From positions 1 to 26,920 of the forward strand of contig JAEEQI010000009.1 of NCBI GenBank assembly GCA_016285215.1: DNA of 26,920 bases. The letters are read 5' to 3'. This document shows, in pieces, positions 1 through 6,127 of the stretch (positions are counted from its first letter, which is position 1; the number at the start of each line of letters is the position of its first letter). The notes under the pieces are model-generated. The model was not told where the DNA came from. It worked only from the letters and a program-made list of their open reading frames with translations, and searched no databases. Position numbers and translations under genes: made by a program. The DNA is from Bacteroidales bacterium. GTDB taxonomy: Bacteria > Bacteroidota > Bacteroidia > Bacteroidales > UBA932.

Positions 1-304
1 CCAGACCCACGGTAAAGAAGAAGACCACCATCAGGATATCGTTGATGAACTTCTCCATGGTCATATCCTTGGGGAAGAACCAGTCTATGAACCCGTCCGG
101 AGAGGCCACGTGCATGGTGAGCTCCGTGTGCAGGAAATTGTGATAAATCTCTTTGGTAAAGGGAAGGTTGGCCAGCAACATAGCCAGGGCCACGCAGGCC
201 AGCAGAATCACACCGTTGGCCCAGGGCTGCTTTCTAAAGCTGTCTTGTGAAATCTTGAAGTTGCGGACTTCTTTGTTCCACCAGTAAATAGGAATAAGTG
301 CCAT
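1..304 (-). CDS. nhaA: Na+/H+ antiporter NhaA, N-terminal part (truncated by window edge)
   Basis: The first 101 codons of an inner-membrane sodium/proton antiporter that exports Na+ in exchange for protons. I read the minus strand directly from an ATG at 304. The peptide begins MALIPIYWWNKEV, has a first hydrophobic helix (ANGVILLACVALAMLLANLPF, about residues 31-51), then a periplasmic loop, then the hallmark FINDILMVVFFFTVGL, which is the NhaA family motif of the second helix. The gene runs off the left edge, so the transport-site aspartates are not visible. Its start codon follows the ahcY stop with no intervening base, so it is probably co-transcribed and translationally coupled with ahcY. 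Family assignment rests on the FIND...FF..VGL motif and the helix layout. Confidence 0.85.
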   Translation of the reverse strand, partial: MALIPIYWWNKEVRNFKISQDSFRKQPWANGVILLACVALAMLLANLPFTKEIYHNFLHTELTMHVASPDGFIDWFFPKDMTMEKFINDILMVVFFFTVGL

Positions 305-1546
305 TTATTCTCCGAATAGATAAGAATACTGTTCCTTTGTGAGGGTGTCGATACGGATACCCCAGTTGGCCAGCTTGCGGTTGGCCACCTCCATATCCAC
401 GGCACGGGGAACGTTGTTAAGTTTTTGGGTAAGTTTGTTTTTGTTTTCTACCAGATAGCGGGCGCTGAGGGCCTGGATGGCGAAGGACATATCCATAATC
501 TCTGCGGGATGTCCGTCTCCGGCGGCCAGGTTCACCAGACGGCCTTCGGCTATGATGTAGATGGTTTTTCCGTTTGGAAGGGTATAGCCCTCGATGTTGC
601 CACGGGCGGGTTTGTGGCTCACCGCCATAGCCTTGAGCTTGGCCACGGCCACCTCCACGTCAAAGTGTCCGGCGTTGCAGCAGATGGCACCGTCCTTCAT
701 CTGGAGGAAATCTTCAGGGCCGATGACATCTTCACAGCCGGTGACGGTAATGAAGAAGTCTCCCTGGGCGGCGGCTTCGCGCATAGGCATCACCTTGAAA
801 CCGTCCATCACGGCCTCCATAGCCTTGATGGGGTCTACCTCGGTTACAATTACTTCGGCCCCCAAACCCTTGGCGCGCATAGCTACGCCCTTGCCGCACC
901 AGCCGTAACCGGCCACCACTACGTTCTTGCCGGCCACGATGAGGTTGGTGGTGCGGTTGATGCCGTCCCACACGCTCTGGCCCGTGCCGTAGCGGTTGTC
1001 AAAGAGGTGCTTGCAGTCTGCGTCGTTCACCAGCATCATAGGGAACTGCAGCTTGCCGGCGGCGTCCATAGCCTTGAGGCGCAGGATGCCGGTGGTGGTT
1101 TCCTCGCAGCCGCCAATCACGTTGGGAAGCAGCTGGGGGTACTCGTTGTGCAGGGTGGTTACCAGGTCTCCGCCATCGTCAATGATGATGTTGGGGCCCA
1201 CCTCCAGCACTCTTCTGATATCTTCGAAATACTCTTTCTCGTTGCAGCCGTGGATGGCAAACACGTTGAGGCCCTCGTGCACCAGCGCGGCGGCTACGTC
1301 GTCCTGGGTGCTCAGCGGGTTGGAACCGGTGATGTACATCTCTGCTCCCCCGGCGGCCATTACCTCACAGAGGTGGGCCGTCTTGGCCTCCAGGTGCACG
1401 CTCAAAGCCACTTTGAGGCCCTTGAAGGGCTGCGTATTCTCGAAATCTTTCTGGATGCCGTCCAGAAGCGGCATATGGGAGCGTACCCAGCTCAGCTTGA
1501 GCTCACCGCTTTCCCATAAGTTGATATCCTTAATATGACTAACCAT
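305..1546 (-). CDS. ahcY: S-adenosylhomocysteine hydrolase, short form
   Basis: Predicted cytosolic NAD-dependent enzyme splitting S-adenosylhomocysteine into adenosine and homocysteine, which relieves product inhibition of methyltransferases. At 413 residues it is shorter than the 470-residue class typical of many Bacteroidetes and lacks the insertion found there; the overall pattern (GNIEGYTLPNG, AEGRLVNLAAGDGHP) resembles the compact form of archaea, Thermotoga and clostridia. Visible active-site counterparts are His51 (SVHLEAKTA), Asp123/124 (IIDDGGD), Glu149 (CEETTTG), Lys179 and Asp183 (CKHLFDN), and the NAD loop AGYGWCGKG (212-220). The C-terminus ends in a Lys/Tyr tail (TKEQYSYLFGE) reaching across to the partner subunit in this family. 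Some compact homologues in methanogens prefer S-inosylhomocysteine, so the exact substrate is an inference. It abuts nhaA downstream. Confidence 0.92.
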   Translation of the reverse strand: MVSHIKDINLWESGELKLSWVRSHMPLLDGIQKDFENTQPFKGLKVALSVHLEAKTAHLCEVMAAGGAEMYITGSNPLSTQDDVAAALVHEGLNVFAIHGCNEKEYFEDIRRVLEVGPNIIIDDGGDLVTTLHNEYPQLLPNVIGGCEETTTGILRLKAMDAAGKLQFPMMLVNDADCKHLFDNRYGTGQSVWDGINRTTNLIVAGKNVVVAGYGWCGKGVAMRAKGLGAEVIVTEVDPIKAMEAVMDGFKVMPMREAAAQGDFFITVTGCEDVIGPEDFLQMKDGAICCNAGHFDVEVAVAKLKAMAVSHKPARGNIEGYTLPNGKTIYIIAEGRLVNLAAGDGHPAEIMDMSFAIQALSARYLVENKNKLTQKLNNVPRAVDMEVANRKLANWGIRIDTLTKEQYSYLFGE

Positions 1547-1559
1547 ACTAACTAAAATG

Positions 1560-1591
1560 AAAGCGCAAAGTTAGTAAAAACCTTGCGCTTT
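1560..1591 (-). terminator. Hairpin between the OmpA-like gene and ahcY
   Basis: A perfect 9-bp stem (AAAGCGCAA at 1560-1568 pairing with TTGCGCTTT at 1583-1591) with a 14-base loop lies just downstream of the OmpA-like gene. On the minus strand it is followed by TCATTTTAG, a poor T-tract. It may end the pepP-ompA-like transcript. It overlaps the candidate ahcY -7 box, so readthrough and initiation could interfere with each other. Confidence 0.4.
1566..1573 (-). promoter_or_regulatory. Candidate -7 box of the ahcY promoter
   Basis: The minus strand reads TAACTTTG, an exact match to the Bacteroidetes -7 consensus TAnnTTTG, 19 bases before the ahcY ATG. I see no TTG at the usual spacing upstream, so the -33 element is weak or absent. 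The box lies inside the loop region of the hairpin at 1560-1591. Confidence 0.45.
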
Positions 1592-1599
1592 TAAGAAAA

Positions 1600-2772
1600 T
1601 CATTTCACAATTTCGCAAACAACAAAGCGGTTTTTCTTAACATTCTCGCCTTTGCTGTATGTATCAATGCCGCCTGCCGGTCTTATCAGAATCTGGGCGG
1701 CCTCCACGCCTTCCTTCTTAAGGAACCGGGCCACCGCGTTGGCACGCCGCTCGCTCAGGATTTTGTTGTATTCTTCCGTACCATACCGGCTGTCGCAATA
1801 GGCTGTGAGTATAACTGAAAAATCCCGGTTCTCCATCAGGAAAGAGGCCACTTTGTTCAGTTCCGGTTCATATTGGGACGGAACCGTCCAGGAGTTGCTC
1901 TCAAAGTAGACCTTCACGTCCGACAGGCCGGCAGCCTCTGCCACCGCCCGGGAAAGGGCTTCTGCAAACTGCTCGGGCGTTACTTCGGGAACGGGAACTT
2001 CTTCTTCTACCTGACGGTTCACCCGGCGGGCCGATTCAACCACCTGACGTTCCTGTTCTGCCTCAAAGCGCTCCCTTTCGGCGGCTGCGCGGGCTTCCAC
2101 GGCGGCACGGGCCTCAGCGGCGTAGTCCCGCTTGGGAGGATCCGGAGGAGTTACGACCTTGGGCGTTTGGGCCTTCTTGGTTTTGTTGCCGAAGGAGAAG
2201 TGAAGACCGGCCAAAAGCTGCACGTTACCGCCCGGAACGCCATTGCGAATGGAATTGAGGGCGTCCGGAAGCAGGTGATACACGGCCTCCGTGGTAATGG
2301 CCAGGCTCTTGCTCACCGGGAACCGGTATCCCACGCCAAAGCGGCCGGTCGCAAAGGCCTTGGGAGCTTTCCAGACAAGGTTCATCTTGTCGGCATCCAG
2401 CTGCTGGGCTCCGTTGGAGTAGCCCACAATGACGCCGGCGCCCACCAGGGTGTAGAAATTGGCAAACGAATGGAAGATGAAATCGGCCTGTCCGCGGACA
2501 TAGTCGTACTGGTAATACTTGACCAGGGAGGGCACATATCCCTTCCCGCTGATGCCTCCTACGCCCAGACGAATCTCTACGGGCTCAGCAAAATGGAAGC
2601 CCACGTTAACGGAAAACGCCGGAGACAGCATATTGGTGAAGGATCCTTCTCCAATGGTGTAGGCTGCGCCGGCCTGGCCCTCCACGCTCCAATGGGGCCG
2701 GAATGCCTGCTGTGCATGTCCCAAAATGGAAAATGCAACCAGGAAAAGGATAGATACAATAGTCTTGTGCAT
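1600..2772 (-). CDS. OmpA-family outer membrane protein
   Basis: A 390-residue envelope protein that should anchor the outer membrane to peptidoglycan. It starts with a signal peptide (MHKTIVSILFLVAFSILGHAQ). Residues about 25-195 are rich in alternating glycine and aromatic residues and end in LLAGLHFSFGN, consistent with an 8-stranded beta-barrel of the OmpA/OmpW sort. A proline stretch and an Ala/Glu/Arg-rich, probably helical linker follow (about 205-260). The C-terminal OmpA domain (about 286-390) carries the peptidoglycan-binding pattern TAYCDSRYGTEEYNKILSER, with Asp327 and Arg343 at the usual diaminopimelate-contacting positions. The gene begins 4 bases after the pepP stop and is probably in one transcript with it. 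No specific gene name is warranted. Confidence 0.85.
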   Translation of the reverse strand: MHKTIVSILFLVAFSILGHAQQAFRPHWSVEGQAGAAYTIGEGSFTNMLSPAFSVNVGFHFAEPVEIRLGVGGISGKGYVPSLVKYYQYDYVRGQADFIFHSFANFYTLVGAGVIVGYSNGAQQLDADKMNLVWKAPKAFATGRFGVGYRFPVSKSLAITTEAVYHLLPDALNSIRNGVPGGNVQLLAGLHFSFGNKTKKAQTPKVVTPPDPPKRDYAAEARAAVEARAAAERERFEAEQERQVVESARRVNRQVEEEVPVPEVTPEQFAEALSRAVAEAAGLSDVKVYFESNSWTVPSQYEPELNKVASFLMENRDFSVILTAYCDSRYGTEEYNKILSERRANAVARFLKKEGVEAAQILIRPAGGIDTYSKGENVKKNRFVVCEIVK

Positions 2773-2776
2773 GATT

Positions 2777-4159
2777 CTATTTTTGCATGGCGGATTCTAC
2801 ATCGTCAGGGGCGATGGGCAGACGGGCGTGGCCCAGGCGACGGGCGCCTTCGGGCGTTACCAGCACATCGTCTTCCAGACGGATGCCTCCAAAGTCGTAG
2901 TAAGATTCCAGCTTGGCAAAGTTGATGAACTCGGCACCGGTTCCCTCCTTCTTGAACTTTTCAATAAGGGCGGGAATGAAGTAGATGCCGGGCTCGTCCG
3001 TAATCACGTGACCGGGGACCAGGCGGCGGGCCATACGCAGGGAACCCAGACCCAGCTGCTTGGCGCGGGTCTGATCGGGGTCGTAACCTACCAGGTTTTC
3101 TCCCAGGTCTTCCATATCGTGGACGTCCAGACCCATGTTGTGACCCAGGCCGTGAGGCTGGAACAAACCGGCCAGACCGATGGTCATCATGTCTTCAATA
3201 TTGCCGTGTAGCAGATCCAGGGCACTCAGGCACTCCAGCATGTGACGGGCCACGGCCAGATGCACCTCGCGGTAGGTGGTACCGGGCTTGGTAAGGCTGA
3301 AAGCGAGCTCGTTGCACTCGTATACAATCTGGTAAATATCGCGCTGCTTGGGCGTGAACTTACCCGTAGTGGGATATGTGCGGGTGAAGTCCGAGGCATA
3401 ATGCTCGTTGCTCTCCACGCCGGCGTCAATGACCATCAGTTTGCCGGGTTCAATGACTTTGTCGTGCAGGTGATTGTGCAGGGTTTCTCCGTGCTGGGTG
3501 AGGATGGTGGGGAAGGAAACGCCCCAGCCCTTGGCCAGCGCAATGCCTTCCATCTTGCCCACGATGTCCTGCTCAATAATGCCCAGGGTAATGCAGTTGC
3601 GGGCCACGGAGTGCATAGCCACACCCAGGTCGCAAGCTTCATCAATGGCTTTGATCTCTACCGGCTCCTTGATGAGTCGCATAGAGATGACGGCCTTGAT
3701 GAGGGCCTCGGACGGCTTGCCGCCGGGAACCAATTCCTGCAGTTTGAGGGTATTGTAATACCGGGACGGGGGCAGGAAATGAACCTTGCGTCCTTTGACA
3801 CGCTCCTCAAGCCAGCCGGCCAGTTCTCCGTAAGGTCTGTGGCGGGAAACCCCCACCGAAGCGGCCTTGGATTCCACGCTGGGCTGAGGACCCATCCAGA
3901 TGATGTCGTCAATTTCTACGTCGTCGGCAAAGAGGATCTCCTCTCCCGAATCTATGCTCATAACGGCGGCCATCAGGGGCTCGTCCAAGCCCCAATAATA
4001 CAGCCAGGAGCTGTCCTGACGCCATTTATAGCAATTGTCCTTATATTGGGCCGGGGCCTCTGCGTTTCCCACAAACAGAATGAGACCGCTCTCTCCGGCC
4101 TCTCTCATTTTGGCCAGCAGCGTGGCTCTGCGGCTTACATAAACTTCCTTTGCAAACAT
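2777..4159 (-). CDS. pepP: Xaa-Pro aminopeptidase (M24B family, PepP-like)
   Basis: Predicted cytosolic metallopeptidase removing an N-terminal residue that precedes proline. The 460-residue protein has the N-terminal aminopeptidase P domain (about 1-150) and a C-terminal pita-bread catalytic domain. All five metal ligands expected of the family can be placed: Asp245 (VIDAGVES), Asp257 (ASDFTRTYP), His340 (HGLGHNMGLDVHD), Glu389 (TDEPGIYF) and Glu429 (GGIRLEDD). No signal peptide is seen. The protein is near the usual length for the PepP subfamily. It heads a two-gene unit with the OmpA-like gene, and its start is divergent from the DUF456 gene. A TAnnTTTG box lies at 4183-4190 on the same strand. 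Confidence 0.93.
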   Translation of the reverse strand: MFAKEVYVSRRATLLAKMREAGESGLILFVGNAEAPAQYKDNCYKWRQDSSWLYYWGLDEPLMAAVMSIDSGEEILFADDVEIDDIIWMGPQPSVESKAASVGVSRHRPYGELAGWLEERVKGRKVHFLPPSRYYNTLKLQELVPGGKPSEALIKAVISMRLIKEPVEIKAIDEACDLGVAMHSVARNCITLGIIEQDIVGKMEGIALAKGWGVSFPTILTQHGETLHNHLHDKVIEPGKLMVIDAGVESNEHYASDFTRTYPTTGKFTPKQRDIYQIVYECNELAFSLTKPGTTYREVHLAVARHMLECLSALDLLHGNIEDMMTIGLAGLFQPHGLGHNMGLDVHDMEDLGENLVGYDPDQTRAKQLGLGSLRMARRLVPGHVITDEPGIYFIPALIEKFKKEGTGAEFINFAKLESYYDFGGIRLEDDVLVTPEGARRLGHARLPIAPDDVESAMQK

Positions 4160-4172
4160 CTTTATGCGTGTT

Positions 4173-4203
4173 TTGGTTTCCTCAAAGATAAGAATTATTT
4201 TTG
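4173..4203 (+). promoter_or_regulatory. Candidate DUF456 promoter, almost leaderless
   Basis: A TTG at 4173-4175 is followed 20 bases later by TATTTTTG (4196-4203), the Bacteroidetes TTG/TAnnTTTG arrangement. The ATG at 4208 lies only four bases after the -7 box, so transcription would start at or very near the start codon. Confidence 0.5.
4183..4190 (-). promoter_or_regulatory. Candidate -7 box of the pepP promoter
   Basis: The minus strand reads TATCTTTG, matching TAnnTTTG, 23 bases before the pepP start. It lies within the spacer of the oppositely directed DUF456 promoter, so the two promoters overlap face to back. No clear -33 TTG is seen. Confidence 0.45.
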
Positions 4204-4207
4204 TGGT

Positions 4208-4702
4208 ATGGAAACGTTTATCGGCATTCTGGCTATTGTGCTGGGGATTGTGGGCATCATCGGGAGCATTGCGCCCGGGCTGCCGGGCCCGCCGCTCAGC
4301 TGGCTGGGTATGCTGGCCCTGTACATCTGGGGCGGAGGTGCCAACTCGGCCGGGGAACCCCTCTCGACCACCTTCCTATTAGTTTGGCTGGGAATTGTGA
4401 TTGTGGTGAGCGTACTGGACTACTTCGTCCCGGCCTATTTTACCAAACTCACCGGCGGCAGCAAATGGGGAAGCCGAGGGGCCATCGCGGGCCTTTTCAT
4501 CGGCCTCATCTTTCCTCCGGTGGGCATGATCGTTGGCTCCCTCATAGGGGCCTTTATCGGTGAACTGCTATTTGCCGAGAAAGACGCCGCGACCTCTTTG
4601 AAATCGGCCTTCGGCGCCTTTCTGGGCTTTCTTTTTGGAACAGGGCTCAAGCTAACTTGCTCGGCCGTAATGCTGTTCTATCTGGTAATTTACGCTTTCT
4701 AA
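4208..4702 (+). CDS. DUF456 family small membrane protein
   Basis: A 164-residue, very hydrophobic protein with about four to five membrane helices and many glycines. The open frame extends far upstream through the antisense of pepP, but the ATG at 4208 is chosen because it directly follows a promoter-like box and gives the family-typical start METFIGILAIVLGIVGIIGS followed by IAPGLPGPPLSWLGML. The second half (GAIAGLFIGLIF, IVGSLIGAFIGELL, AFGAFLGFLFGTGLKL) forms glycine-zipper helices characteristic of DUF456. The function of this family is unknown. The gene converges on the lipoprotein at 4706-5461 with three bases between the stops. A short homologue of its first 24 codons occurs at 5528-5608. 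Confidence 0.82.
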   Translation: METFIGILAIVLGIVGIIGSIAPGLPGPPLSWLGMLALYIWGGGANSAGEPLSTTFLLVWLGIVIVVSVLDYFVPAYFTKLTGGSKWGSRGAIAGLFIGLIFPPVGMIVGSLIGAFIGELLFAEKDAATSLKSAFGAFLGFLFGTGLKLTCSAVMLFYLVIYAF

Positions 4703-4705
4703 AGC

Positions 4706-5461
4706 CTACTTGTAACGGGCTTCAATTTCGTCTTCCTTATCCTCTACGTAGTTCTTGAAGCTGTCGCGGAGGTCCTTGGGGAGGGTGTGGTCGTTCTTGA
4801 CCTTTTTCTCAATGACCCACATCTGGTCTTCCACCTTCTTGGCGCCCTTCTTGTCTCCATTCTTGATAAGTTTCTCGTACTGGGACAGCATGCCGTAAAT
4901 GCCATACTTGCGGCATAGGTCGTCTACCGTGCGGGGCGTCGTATCGGTCTTAACGGCTTTCTTTACTTCCTTGGGCTGCTCTGCCTCCACTTCCTTGGCG
5001 TCAAAGTCCATTCTGACGCCCTTGGTTTTGGCGATGATGAGGTCGGCCTCTTTCTTGGTGAAAGACTTCTTGCCTTCGGCCACGGAGAACACCACCGTAC
5101 GCTCTACGCTCTTACCTGCGTTGTAAACAGGCACCAGGCTCTGGAGGTCCTCGCCTTGCAGCACCAGGCCGGAACTAACGCGGATGCTGCGGTCGTCCAG
5201 GGGAATCAGCTTGATGTCCAGGGACTCCAGGGCAGCCTCGGTTTCCTTACGGACGGGAACAACGGCCTGCACGGTCCACTCGGAAGAATTCTCCGGGGAC
5301 GGGGTGGTATAGAGTTTCACATCGGCACCCAGGGAGAAGGAGGAAAAAGCGTTGCCGGCAAATTCCACCGTGCTCTTGGGGACATACAGTTCGGAAGGTT
5401 CGTTGTTGCCGCAGGCTGCTATCACAAGGGCCACCACGGCGAAGGCGAGAATGCGTTTCAT
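4706..5461 (-). CDS. Lipoprotein of unknown function (paralogue A)
   Basis: A 251-residue predicted lipoprotein. The frame is open 22 codons further upstream, but the ATG at 5461 is preferred because it gives a signal peptide MKRILAFAVVALVIAAC with a lipobox Cys at 17 and matches the start of its neighbour paralogue. The middle (about 25-160) looks like a folded beta-rich domain (VDVKLY-like strands, WTVQAVVPVR, IRVSSGLVLQ, RTVVFSVAEGKKSF). The last 74 residues are charged and helical, starting TVDDLCRKYGIYGML and containing LPKDLRDSFKNYVEDKEDEI; 44 of those 74 positions are identical in paralogue B at 5612-6067. I do not recognise the family. It probably sits in the periplasm or on a membrane face. 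It has its own promoter at 5488-5517, directly next to the guaA-end repeat. Confidence 0.78.
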   Translation of the reverse strand: MKRILAFAVVALVIAACGNNEPSELYVPKSTVEFAGNAFSSFSLGADVKLYTTPSPENSSEWTVQAVVPVRKETEAALESLDIKLIPLDDRSIRVSSGLVLQGEDLQSLVPVYNAGKSVERTVVFSVAEGKKSFTKKEADLIIAKTKGVRMDFDAKEVEAEQPKEVKKAVKTDTTPRTVDDLCRKYGIYGMLSQYEKLIKNGDKKGAKKVEDQMWVIEKKVKNDHTLPKDLRDSFKNYVEDKEDEIEARYK

Positions 5462-5487
5462 AATAATTAATAATGGGTCAGTGAGCA

Positions 5488-5517
5488 CAAATATACGCAT
5501 TTTTGGAAGAAAAGCAA
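5488..5517 (-). promoter_or_regulatory. Promoter of lipoprotein A
   Basis: On the minus strand a TTG (5517-5515) is followed after 19 bases by TATATTTG (5495-5488), a full TTG/TAnnTTTG promoter. The small palindrome GTGAGCAC (5481-5488) abuts the -7 box. The -33 TTG starts immediately after the stop-codon end of the 24-bp guaA-like repeat, as expected if this promoter originally followed guaA. Confidence 0.6.
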
Positions 5518-5541
5518 CTATTCCCACTCAATGGTTGCCGG
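5518..5541. repeat. Left 24-bp direct repeat, copy of the guaA 3' end (attL/attR candidate)
   Basis: Identical over 24 bases and in the same orientation to 24861-24884. On the minus strand it would encode PATIEWE-stop, the highly conserved GuaA C-terminus, but here it is detached from any guaA reading frame. It overlaps the end of the DUF456 relic and is followed by the promoter of lipoprotein A. Confidence 0.85.
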
Positions 5542-5608
5542 GAGCTATACTTCCAATGATTCCAACCACGCCCAGGACCAGGGCGAGAATGGCAATAAAG
5601 GTTTCCAT
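5528..5608 (-). pseudogene. Truncated DUF456 N-terminus fused to the guaA-end repeat
   Basis: An ATG at 5608 opens a 26-codon frame reading METFIAILALVLGVVGIIG then SIAPGNH-stop. The first 24 residues match the DUF456 protein at 4208 at 21 positions (only G6A, I10L and I14V differ), after which homology stops exactly where the 24-bp guaA-end repeat begins, out of the guaA frame. The ATG lies three bases after the stop of lipoprotein B, so in an ancestor the two may have formed an operon. It is most likely a relic cut by recombination at a shared CCGGC. It could still be translated as a one-helix small protein, which cannot be excluded. Confidence 0.7.
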
Positions 5609-5611
5609 AGA

Positions 5612-6067
5612 TTACTTGAAACGCTCCTTAATCTCTTCCTCCTTGTCCTCGACGTACGTCTTGAAGCTGTCGCGCAGGTCCTGAGGAAGGGTTTGGTCGT
5701 TCTTTATCTGTTTCTTAAGGGCGCTAAGCTGGGCTTCCACCTGCTTGGCGGCCTTCTTATCCTTGTTCTGGATGTGCTGCTTGTACTGGTCCAGCAGGTC
5801 GTAAACGCCAAACTGGTTGCAGAGGGCGTCAACCGTCAGGGAATTGACATCCACCTCTTCCGGCTGAGGTTCGGCCTTGGGCTCTTCCTTGGCCGGCTTC
5901 TCATTCTTCACCGGAGCCAGGGCCTGGGACGGGGTTGCTTCCTGAACCGGAGCCTCAACAGCAGGCTCTCCGGCAGGACCGTTAGGTTCGGCCTTGGGCT
6001 TTTTGTTGGTGTTCACGCAAGCGGCTATCACGAGCGCCACAACAGCGAAGGCAAGAATCCGTTTCAT
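5612..6067 (-). CDS. Lipoprotein of unknown function (paralogue B)
   Basis: A 151-residue predicted lipoprotein whose first 17 residues (MKRILAFAVVALVIAAC, lipobox Cys17) are identical to paralogue A. Residues about 20-75 are a low-complexity Pro/Ala/Glu/Lys linker, replacing the folded middle domain of paralogue A. Residues 78-151 are the shared charged helical domain (TVDALCNQFGVYDLLDQY ... LPQDLRDSFKTYVEDKEEEI). The linker suggests that the helical domain is held away from the membrane. It has its own promoter at 6097-6126, closely similar to that of paralogue A, so it need not be part of the PUL transcript. The family is not recognised. It lies inside the candidate island, whereas paralogue A lies just outside. 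Confidence 0.8.
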   Translation of the reverse strand: MKRILAFAVVALVIAACVNTNKKPKAEPNGPAGEPAVEAPVQEATPSQALAPVKNEKPAKEEPKAEPQPEEVDVNSLTVDALCNQFGVYDLLDQYKQHIQNKDKKAAKQVEAQLSALKKQIKNDQTLPQDLRDSFKTYVEDKEEEIKERFK

Positions 6068-6096
6068 AATGCATTAAATAAGTGGGTCTGTACCCA

Positions 6097-6126
6097 CAAA
6101 TATAAGCATTTTTGACGGAAACGCAA
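6097..6126 (-). promoter_or_regulatory. Promoter of lipoprotein B
   Basis: On the minus strand a TTG (6126-6124) is followed after 19 bases by TATATTTG (6104-6097), the same layout and the same -7 box as the promoter of paralogue A. A perfect hairpin (GTGGGT at 6082-6087, CTGT loop, ACCCAC at 6092-6097) abuts the -7 box in the leader. The -33 TTG starts two bases after the GH2 stop codon. Confidence 0.6.
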
Positions 6127-6127
6127 T

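Noticed and set aside
1547..1599. Possible SAH riboswitch before ahcY
   Set aside because: Only 53 bases separate the genes, the -7 box lies about 20 bases before the start, and the only structure is a simple hairpin, leaving no room for a riboswitch.
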